6,090 bases of DNA, from NCBI GenBank assembly GCA_041645025.1, contig JBAZQV010000050.1:1-6090 (forward strand), given 5' to 3'. Shown here piece after piece: positions 1 through 5,646 of this stretch. A program made the translations under genes and the position numbers. The notes beneath the pieces were generated by a model. That model saw only the letters and a list, made by a program, of their open reading frames with translations, did not search any database and was not told the DNA's origin. Position 1 is the first letter of the stretch, and every line of letters starts with the position of its first letter. The stretch comes from GW2011-AR5 sp041645025 (lineage in GTDB: Archaea; Aenigmatarchaeota; Aenigmatarchaeia; GW2011-AR5).

Positions 1-888
1 ACGGCAGGTATACCCACGGCCCACAGGAATCACGCTTCGCTCTACGTAAGATACCAGAGCGAAAACGAATTCTGTTATCTGTTTGACTGCGGCGAGGGCA
101 CGCAGCGGCAGATATTTGCGAGCGGCTTGAACTTCATGCGCATCAATGAAATTTTTATCAGTCATTGGCACGCAGATCACTTTGCCGGGCTTCTTGGTTT
201 GATGGAAACTATGAACTTAGAGAAGAGAACAAAACCCCTTACCATATTCGGGCCCGAAGCGGATCACTTTGTTGATACTCTTCTTGACCTTGGCTATGCG
301 TCAAAAAAATACGACGTGATAGCGAAGCCGGTGCCCTTCGAAGGAAGCGAGATAACTAAGCTTCTTGAAACGGACGAGTTTATCATCTGTTCCATACCAG
401 CGAAACATGGAATACCTGCTGTTGCGTACGCTTTTGTGGAAAAGGACAGAATTAAAATCGACAAGGAAAAAGCAAAAGAACTTGGGCTACCGGAAAAGGG
501 TCCTATATTCAAGAAAATAAAAGAGAAAGGTTCGACAGTTTTTCAGGGGCACAAAATTAACATTGATGACATAGCCCTTGTGGAGAGAGGCAAGAGATTT
601 GTCTACTCAGGCGACACAATGCCATGCAAAAATCTCGTTACCATATCGCAGGGCGCTGATCTGCTGGTTCACGACTCCACATTTTTCATGGAAGATGTTT
701 TTGACAAACAATACAGACACACTACTTTCGAGGATGTCCTGAAGCTGATAGAAGATGCCCATGTGAAGGAGGCTGTACTCACTCATATAAGCCGCAGATA
801 CCAGAACGTGGAAAAGCTAAAGGAGAAGATAAAGGATTATCCGAACGTGAAGGTGGCCGAGGACTTCATGAAAGTTGTGATTAAGTAA
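1..888 (+). CDS. rnz: Ribonuclease Z (tRNA 3'-end endonuclease), 5'-truncated by window edge
   Basis: This metallo-beta-lactamase-fold endonuclease removes the 3' trailer from precursor tRNAs in the cytoplasm. The frame is open from base 1, so the ATG at 127 is not the true start: the upstream codons read TAGIPTAHRNHASLYV and FDCGEGTQRQ, both hallmark N-terminal RNase Z segments. Numbering from the first visible codon, the zinc motif is H55-x-H57-x-D59-H60 (SHWHADH). Other likely metal or catalytic residues are H136 (KHGIP), D205 (YSGDT), H240 (RHTT) and H262 (THISRRY). The segment GPIFKKIKEKG (167-177) matches the flexible-arm/exosite region that grips the tRNA elbow. The 295 visible residues are close to the usual length of about 300 for short RNase Z, so probably only around ten N-terminal residues, including the FLGT-type strand, are missing. 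The gene ends tail-to-tail with the radical SAM gene, overlapping it by 8 bp. Its promoter lies outside the window. Confidence 0.96.
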   Translation, partial: TAGIPTAHRNHASLYVRYQSENEFCYLFDCGEGTQRQIFASGLNFMRINEIFISHWHADHFAGLLGLMETMNLEKRTKPLTIFGPEADHFVDTLLDLGYASKKYDVIAKPVPFEGSEITKLLETDEFIICSIPAKHGIPAVAYAFVEKDRIKIDKEKAKELGLPEKGPIFKKIKEKGSTVFQGHKINIDDIALVERGKRFVYSGDTMPCKNLVTISQGADLLVHDSTFFMEDVFDKQYRHTTFEDVLKLIEDAHVKEAVLTHISRRYQNVEKLKEKIKDYPNVKVAEDFMKVVIK

Positions 889-1873
889 GTACAGCCAATT
901 CTTTCAGGTAGTCATCGAAACGTGGCGATCTTACAAGGCATGGAACAGGACCGTTTGATTTGTGATGCCTGGATTCCATTGCGTGCTTGTATTCGAACGC
1001 ATCTCTCAGGCTTCTGTTTTTAACATTGCCTAATAGTCCATCAGTTTTTCTTGTGTATGCACAAGTCATATAGTCGCCTCCAGGGCTTATGCCAATTCCC
1101 CATGCAGAATACCCGCATAATCCATCTGAACCCAATGTTAATGGACCGCCGGATTCTGACAGTTCGACAACCAAATGTTTGTGTCTTTCATAGTCACTGT
1201 CGGATGCAATTAGATCAGTCCAGTTCCTTGCACCATTTCCCAATTTTGCCAGGGGATTACAAATAAAATAAATATCATCGCCAAAAAAATCTCTTATCGC
1301 GCTGATTTCACCTTCGTTCAGACTGGTTACTGTTGTATTTATGGCGATCCTGACAAGCTTTACATCACCCACAGTTTCTATCGTCCTGCTATACGCGTCT
1401 GTTGCACGCCTTATATTTTCTACAACTTTTCCTAATTGTCTCTTCGTACCAGTTAGTTTGTTATAAACCTCTGAATTTAACGAATCAAAAGATATCACAA
1501 GCGATGCGTTGTTATCCCTGTAAAATTCTATAAGATCCGGAGTCAGCGCAAATCCATTGCTATAGATGATTGGAATCATTCCAACAGAGTTTATTTGCGA
1601 CACAATTCGTCTTATGATTTTATTCAGCGACGGTTCTCCTTCTCCTGCTACGACAGCAACTTTTCCGTTCATCTCTCTGGCTTCACGAATAACTCCAAAC
1701 ATTTCTTCAACGGAAATAAAATCCTCACTGACAACTGCTTTATTTTCTTCAATGTTGAAACATTTGGAACATCTATAATTGCATTCAAACGGAAGATTTA
1801 TCATCAGATAAGTAAAGCCGTCGAGCTGACCTGCACGGCTTAGATGTTTTGGAGTTCCTCTCAGTGCTTTCAT
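881..1873 (-). CDS. Radical SAM enzyme with partial SPASM/Twitch-like C-terminal region
   Basis: This 330-residue protein has the canonical radical SAM 4Fe-4S motif C31-x3-C35-x2-C38 (CNYRCSKC) after a beta strand (TYLMINLPFE). It also has a GGEP-like SAM-amino-group motif, GEGEP, at 77-81, and barrel strands such as IPIIYSNGF (100-108) and LVISFDSL (125-132). The C-terminal third holds C253, then a G266-x4-C271 step, a GNVKNRSLRDAF segment (282-293) typical of SPASM/Twitch proteins, and C312. The usual final CxxCx5Cx3C cluster of SPASM domains is absent, so at most one auxiliary cluster with three or four cysteine ligands is likely; C205 is the only other cysteine. Related families include peptide-maturing enzymes and MoaA-like enzymes, but the substrate cannot be read from the sequence. 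The ATG lies 11 bp after the stop of the secreted-protein gene, with no clear Shine-Dalgarno, so co-transcription is likely. Enzyme class is firm; specific function is unknown. Confidence 0.92.
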   Translation of the reverse strand: MKALRGTPKHLSRAGQLDGFTYLMINLPFECNYRCSKCFNIEENKAVVSEDFISVEEMFGVIREAREMNGKVAVVAGEGEPSLNKIIRRIVSQINSVGMIPIIYSNGFALTPDLIEFYRDNNASLVISFDSLNSEVYNKLTGTKRQLGKVVENIRRATDAYSRTIETVGDVKLVRIAINTTVTSLNEGEISAIRDFFGDDIYFICNPLAKLGNGARNWTDLIASDSDYERHKHLVVELSESGGPLTLGSDGLCGYSAWGIGISPGGDYMTCAYTRKTDGLLGNVKNRSLRDAFEYKHAMESRHHKSNGPVPCLVRSPRFDDYLKELAVLT

Positions 1874-1884
1874 GGTTATTCAAC

Positions 1885-2901
1885 TTATCTAAAAACCAAT
1901 GTGCCGGAAACAGAAGTACCTTTTTCTGATTCCCATGTTCCTATAAACCTTGCTGGTCCGACGACTGCACCTGCGCTAATTTTATGGCTGCTGTTTGTTT
2001 CTCCGTCCCTAGTATTTTTTTCGAACCCGTATCCGCCTATAAAGTTCTCATATGTATAGAAGGAATCGATGCCGTATGTTGTTGTTCTTGTTTCTTTGTT
2101 TTTAGAAAATCTTGGGGCGAACGCTACTGTTCCCTGCTCGCTTAAATGAGTATTCTGCGCAGGAAGTATCGGATGGAAAATCCAGTATCGCGAATGCACA
2201 GCCGCCTGCTGGAAAAAATCATACCTGTCAGCATCAAGCCCGGCAGGCTCGTATGGACTGTAGTCATTTCCTATACGGACAAATCCGGTTAGCGACTGGG
2301 AGTTGCCGTCATTCGCGTAAAAGAATTTCGCCCTGTTCTCTCTGGCTGCATAAAGTCTCACCTGATTCTCCCCGCTGAACGTGACTCTTAGATCTTTGCC
2401 CAATTCGTGATCTCTGAAAGCAGCTCCAATACCGAAATTATATTTTCCAACATTGAAAAAATCGGCTGCGGTGAATGTCGATGCCCCGCCCGTATTTCCG
2501 TAAGCTAAAAATACCCTGTTGTTCCCAAATACTTTATTGCTGCCTGTATCTATCCTTGCATGCGCCTCTCCGGACCCTGCTCCATTAATGTATTCCGCGC
2601 TTGCTCCAAGCACGACAGGACCTTTCTTTTGATTGAAATACAAGCCAGCTTCTTCATTTCCACCTGTACTCCCGAATACGAACTTCCATGTATTCTTGGA
2701 CGGAGGCAGGAAAAAGCCCAGCGTTACATTATCATCACCTTCGTAACATAATCTGGCGCGCGGATTTGGGTTCCAGTAGCTCGCGCAGACATATTTCTGG
2801 TTGTCAGAATAATTTGATGTTATCTTCACAGAATCCTGAGCTATTGATTGAAGCGGCATCAGGCTTATCGCAAGCGCTCCCAGAAAGCTTTTGAACTTCA
2901 T
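1885..2901 (-). CDS. Secreted beta-strand-rich, porin-like protein of unknown function
   Basis: No named family is recognised. The 338-residue product starts with a clear Sec-type signal peptide: K2 and K4, a hydrophobic core FLGALAISLMP (6-16), and a likely cleavage site SIA|QD after A21. The mature part has almost no long hydrophobic helix. It consists of short alternating polar/apolar stretches rich in G, F, Y, N and T separated by polar turns, for example GPVVLGASAEYI (94-105), RVFLAYGN (129-136), YNFGIGAAFRDHE (154-166) and ARFIGTWESEK (317-327). This is the look of an outer-membrane beta barrel. The C-terminus SGTLVFR resembles a terminal strand but ends in R rather than the usual aromatic residue. 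C39 and C52 are the only cysteines and could form one disulfide. A leaderless TATA promoter precedes it, and a radical SAM gene follows 11 bp downstream. It could instead be a soluble or surface-anchored beta-sandwich or beta-propeller-like exported protein. Confidence 0.82.
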   Translation of the reverse strand: MKFKSFLGALAISLMPLQSIAQDSVKITSNYSDNQKYVCASYWNPNPRARLCYEGDDNVTLGFFLPPSKNTWKFVFGSTGGNEEAGLYFNQKKGPVVLGASAEYINGAGSGEAHARIDTGSNKVFGNNRVFLAYGNTGGASTFTAADFFNVGKYNFGIGAAFRDHELGKDLRVTFSGENQVRLYAARENRAKFFYANDGNSQSLTGFVRIGNDYSPYEPAGLDADRYDFFQQAAVHSRYWIFHPILPAQNTHLSEQGTVAFAPRFSKNKETRTTTYGIDSFYTYENFIGGYGFEKNTRDGETNSSHKISAGAVVGPARFIGTWESEKGTSVSGTLVFR

Positions 2902-2922
2902 TAAGGCTTCTTGTATAGTTAG

Positions 2923-2930
2923 TATTTAAA
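2923..2930 (-). promoter_or_regulatory. TATA-like box for the secreted protein / radical SAM unit
   Basis: On the minus strand this reads TTTAAATA. Its centre is about 25 bp upstream of the ATG at 2901, the spacing between an archaeal TATA box and its transcription start. The transcript would therefore begin at or within a base or two of the start codon (leaderless), which agrees with the absence of a Shine-Dalgarno sequence. The preceding bases are not a strong BRE. The call rests on sequence and spacing only. Confidence 0.6.
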
Positions 2931-2963
2931 CGTGACAACTTCTTTTTTGAAATATTAAGATTA

Positions 2964-2983
2964 GTGGTGGCATACTACCACCA
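2964..2983. promoter_or_regulatory. Inverted repeat, candidate operator for the TrmB-type regulator
   Basis: TGGTGG (2965-2970) and CCACCA (2978-2983) are perfect inverted repeats separated by 7 bp. A second register, GTGGT (2964-2968) with ACCAC (2977-2981), forms an 18-bp imperfect palindrome centred at 2972/2973. Either register suits a dimeric winged-helix regulator. The element ends 4 bp before the TATA box of the downstream regulator gene, so it abuts or overlaps the BRE position. Known TrmB-family operators are also short palindromes near the TATA/BRE, but this sequence is not one of the published motifs I know. Autoregulation is an inference. Confidence 0.5.
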
Positions 2984-2987
2984 TAAC

Positions 2988-2997
2988 TTTATAAATA
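2988..2997 (+). promoter_or_regulatory. TATA box for the TrmB-type regulator / permease-methyltransferase unit
   Basis: TTTATAAATA is a near-ideal archaeal TATA box, preceded by an A-rich BRE-like stretch (ATAAC). Its centre lies about 24-25 bp before the ATG at 3017, so transcription is predicted to start at the ATG itself, giving a leaderless mRNA. No Shine-Dalgarno is visible before that ATG. The permease-methyltransferase gene 8 bp after the regulator is probably read from the same promoter. Confidence 0.72.
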
Positions 2998-3016
2998 ATG
3001 GACTCCAATTAGTCTT

Positions 3017-3754
3017 ATGGTAGACCTTACGCAAATTGGCCTTTCTGAAAACGAGTCAAAGGTTTATATGGCCCTTCTTGACAATGGACCTTTGCCTGTA
3101 AACAGGATGCATGAAGAAACTGGAATTGACAGAAGGAATATTTATGATGTATTAAATAAGCTTATTTCAAAAGGTCTTGTTACATTTGCCATAGAAAACA
3201 AAAAAAGAATATTCCAGATTACTTCTCCAAAGCGTATAATGCTTTTTTTGGAAGAGCAGAAACAACATATCAATGACAAAAAGAAAATAGCGTCTAAGAT
3301 TCTCTCAAAGCTGGAGCGTAAATTTGAAGCAAGGACGTCTTCTGTTGAAGCGGAGATATACAGGGGTTATGAGGGCATAAAAACTATATGGGAAGACACG
3401 CTAAATTATAAAGAAGCAATGATGATAGGTGCGGGAGGCTTTGGCTACGACAGGATGCCTCGCTATTGGATAGCATTCAACAGGAAAAGAATAAAGCGCG
3501 GCATAAGATGGAAACAACTGGTTATAGAGCGCATGAGAAATCATCCGATGCTGAAAGAAAGACTGATAGAATCCAAATTCCTACCAAGGGAATTGACAGG
3601 TCCGCCCAATGTAATATGGATATATGGGAATAAAGTAACAAATATATTATGGCTGGAAACAACACCAATAGCATTTGTTGTTAACGACAAGGATATTGCA
3701 GAAAGCTATAGAAAATATTTTTATTTCCTCTGGACTAAAGTGGCAAAATATTAA
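3017..3754 (+). CDS. TrmB-family transcriptional regulator
   Basis: This 245-residue protein has the classic TrmB layout. A winged helix-turn-helix at about 1-65 (ENESKVYMALLDNGPL, then ETGIDRRNIYDVLNKLISKGLV) is followed by a charged coiled-coil-like helix at about 76-105. An effector-type domain then begins with EAEIYRGYEGIKTIWEDTL (111-129) and ends in YRKYFYFLWTKVAK (231-244), the usual TrmB C-terminal helix. The family comprises archaeal repressors/activators that respond to small molecules, often sugars, and commonly controls neighbouring transport and metabolic genes. The start is supported by the leaderless spacing to the TATA box at 2988-2997 and by the HTH beginning directly after it. 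The gene is followed after 8 bp by the permease-methyltransferase fusion, so the two probably form an operon. The inverted repeat just upstream is a plausible autoregulatory site. The ligand cannot be predicted. Confidence 0.92.
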   Translation: MVDLTQIGLSENESKVYMALLDNGPLPVNRMHEETGIDRRNIYDVLNKLISKGLVTFAIENKKRIFQITSPKRIMLFLEEQKQHINDKKKIASKILSKLERKFEARTSSVEAEIYRGYEGIKTIWEDTLNYKEAMMIGAGGFGYDRMPRYWIAFNRKRIKRGIRWKQLVIERMRNHPMLKERLIESKFLPRELTGPPNVIWIYGNKVTNILWLETTPIAFVVNDKDIAESYRKYFYFLWTKVAKY

Positions 3755-3759
3755 GTGAT
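3755..3759 (+). promoter_or_regulatory. Short Shine-Dalgarno-like site before the permease-methyltransferase gene
   Basis: GTGAT directly follows the regulator's stop codon and sits 3 nt before the ATG at 3763. It can pair with AUCAC in the usual archaeal 16S rRNA 3' end. It is short and close to the start, so translational coupling with the upstream gene may matter as much. An internal gene of an operon would be expected to need such a site, unlike the leaderless first gene. Confidence 0.4.
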
Positions 3760-3762
3760 TAT

Positions 3763-5619
3763 ATGAAGCTAAAGAAAAGCATAGGACAAAAGACACTTTT
3801 GATGCTTGTAATAAACGCCATACTTGGCACAGGAATATTTTTTCTGCCAGCGATAGGCGCACTGTATTCCGGCGCATCTTCTATAATATCATGGGTTATA
3901 ATGTCTTTCTTTGCGATACTTATTTCCCTTTATTTTGCAGAGCTTGTTTCAATGTTTCCGAAGGCCGGCGGCGTTTATGAATTTATTAAAAACGCGTTCG
4001 GAAAATCCACCGCATTCATATTCGGATGGATGTCGTGGATAATTTCCAACATAACTATAGCCATGCTGATAGTCGGATCCATTTTTTATATATTTCCCGA
4101 AGCCAATATAATTTTCAAGGTGTTTATTGCGTTGAGCTTTATTTTTATTTTTAATTTCATAAACTACCGCGGCATAGACTGGGCATCCAAAATGCTGCTT
4201 TTTTTCGGAATAATGACCATAGCCACGATACTTGCACTAATAATTCCTGGAGTCCCCACAATTAATACAGCAAATTTCTCTATGTTGTTTTCTGTGCCTA
4301 TACCTTTCATACTGCTTACCGTATATTTCATTGCTGAAACATTTTTTGGCTGGGAAACAACCACGTATCTTTCGGAGGAAATAAAGAATGCAAGAAAAGT
4401 ACTGCCGAAAATGCTGGTTATAGGAACTGTAATAATATCCATTATCAGCGTTCTGCTAGTTTTTGTCGCCCTCGGCAACATAGAGCCCGGCATCTTTGCG
4501 GTGCAGGACGCCCCGCTTGCATTTCTAGCTGAACGCCTTTTTGGAAGCGAGATTGGAAAGATTTTTGCAGTTATAATTTTCATACCGCTTATTGGAACAG
4601 CCGCTTCATGGATTGTTTCCTCGCCGCGGCTGCTTTTTGCCATGTCGCGGGACAAAATGCTTGTGCCAATATTCAGCAAGGTGCACAAAAAATACAGAAC
4701 ACCATATGCCGCTATTTTGTTCCAGACTATTGCAACAAGCCTTATAACAATTATCGCGTTTGGCAGCTATATTTTCCTTTTATCGCTTCTTATTCCACTT
4801 GTCATCATAATGTATTCTTTTGTCATGCTGTCTGTTGTAAAGCTGCGGATTGACAGGCCAAAAGAAAAAAGATATTTCAATGCGCCATTTCCGATAGCAG
4901 GACCTGTTGCTGTGGTTTTATTTAATATTGCTATTCTTTACATGTGGCTTACGCAGGTTTCTGACGCTGTTTATGTTTTCCTGATGGGAGTATTCCTTGT
5001 TATACTTGGGATTCCTTTGTACATTATAATAAAATTACAGACAGACCAGCGCTTCACGGAAAGATTCTACGACAGGATATCTTTTTTCTGGGACAGAGCG
5101 TTCCGCATATGGTATACGGAAAAAGAGACGAAAAAAATCCTCAAGCATCTTCGATTGAAAAATGATCATGTTGTCCTGGACTTTGGCTGCGGCTCGGGCA
5201 ACACCACGCTTGCAGTCTCCCAGCAGGTCAGGGACGGTACTGTTGTTGCCGTTGACCTTAGCCAGAAGCAGCTGGAGCATGCTGTAAAGAAAATAAAAAA
5301 ACTTCGACTTTCAAATGTAATTTTTGTCAAAGGCACGATAAAGATACCAAGAAAATCCTTCCATGCTGTGACGGCTGTCGGCGTTCTGGAGCATCTTGAC
5401 AAGCCGCACCGTTATGTGTCCCGTTTGATGGACTCCCTGAAGAAAGGCGGCAGATTTTACTTCATATCTTTTGGCAAAAGCTTTGGAATACCCGGACCTG
5501 AATTCCTTGAAGACGACAAAAAAATAAAGAAACTTTTTGGAAGCGGCGTGGAGTTGCACATCTCGAGAAAGAAAAAACGTTTTGTGGAATATGTAAACAT
5601 CTATGGAGTCAAGAAATAA
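3763..5619 (+). CDS. APC-superfamily permease fused to a class I SAM-dependent methyltransferase
   Basis: One 618-residue frame carries two proteins' worth of domains. Residues 1-424 are an amino acid-polyamine-organocation permease with about 12 hydrophobic segments. It has the unwound TM1 motif GTGIFFLPA (22-30), FPKAGGVYEF after TM2 (65-74), a TM6-like segment FIAETFFGWETT (189-200), the loop SSPRLLFAMSRDKMLVP (286-302), and a typical RYFNAPFPIAGPV (370-382) before TM11. Twelve segments place both ends in the cytoplasm. After an amphipathic linker (about 425-465) comes a Rossmann methyltransferase with motif I VLDFGCGSGNTT (471-482), acidic post-I residue D498 (VVAVDLS), motif II/III-like FHAVTAVGVLEHL (533-545) and KKGGRFYFIS (560-569). 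No in-frame ATG or GTG lies between M408 and motif I, so the methyltransferase has no obvious start of its own. Transported substrate and methyl acceptor are unknown. The regulator gene 8 bp upstream is probably co-transcribed. Confidence 0.92.
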   Translation: MKLKKSIGQKTLLMLVINAILGTGIFFLPAIGALYSGASSIISWVIMSFFAILISLYFAELVSMFPKAGGVYEFIKNAFGKSTAFIFGWMSWIISNITIAMLIVGSIFYIFPEANIIFKVFIALSFIFIFNFINYRGIDWASKMLLFFGIMTIATILALIIPGVPTINTANFSMLFSVPIPFILLTVYFIAETFFGWETTTYLSEEIKNARKVLPKMLVIGTVIISIISVLLVFVALGNIEPGIFAVQDAPLAFLAERLFGSEIGKIFAVIIFIPLIGTAASWIVSSPRLLFAMSRDKMLVPIFSKVHKKYRTPYAAILFQTIATSLITIIAFGSYIFLLSLLIPLVIIMYSFVMLSVVKLRIDRPKEKRYFNAPFPIAGPVAVVLFNIAILYMWLTQVSDAVYVFLMGVFLVILGIPLYIIIKLQTDQRFTERFYDRISFFWDRAFRIWYTEKETKKILKHLRLKNDHVVLDFGCGSGNTTLAVSQQVRDGTVVAVDLSQKQLEHAVKKIKKLRLSNVIFVKGTIKIPRKSFHAVTAVGVLEHLDKPHRYVSRLMDSLKKGGRFYFISFGKSFGIPGPEFLEDDKKIKKLFGSGVELHISRKKKRFVEYVNIYGVKK

Positions 5620-5620
5620 T

Positions 5621-5645
5621 TAAGACGCACTAAATTTTTGTCTTA
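5621..5645. terminator. Possible shared terminator region between convergent genes
   Basis: The short gap between the two convergent stop codons holds TAAGAC (5621-5626) and its reverse complement GTCTTA (5640-5645), with a 13-nt loop that includes TTTTT at 5635-5639. Archaeal termination mainly needs a T-run in the non-template strand, and the T5 run just after the permease-methyltransferase stop would serve the plus strand. The stem is weak and could be chance, and the minus strand has no comparable T-run here. Confidence 0.3.
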
Positions 5646-5646
5646 C

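Noticed and set aside
127..888. RNase Z starting at the ATG at 127
   Set aside because: The frame is open to base 1 and the upstream codons encode the conserved TAGIPT and FDCGEGTQRQ segments, so 127 is an internal methionine.
1566..2378. Several plus-strand frames (1566-1778, 1595-1843, 1844-2059, 2112-2378)
   Set aside because: All are antisense to the radical SAM and exported-protein genes, and none shows a domain, signal or start context.
4164..4688. A 174-codon minus-strand open frame inside the permease
   Set aside because: It lies wholly antisense to the strongly recognisable APC domain, has serine-rich nonsense composition and shows no promoter or family features.
5155..5619. A separate methyltransferase gene starting at the TTG codon at 5155
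   Set aside because: It would start six residues before motif I and lose the N-terminal helices usual for this fold. No Shine-Dalgarno is evident, and the upstream frame is continuous with the permease.
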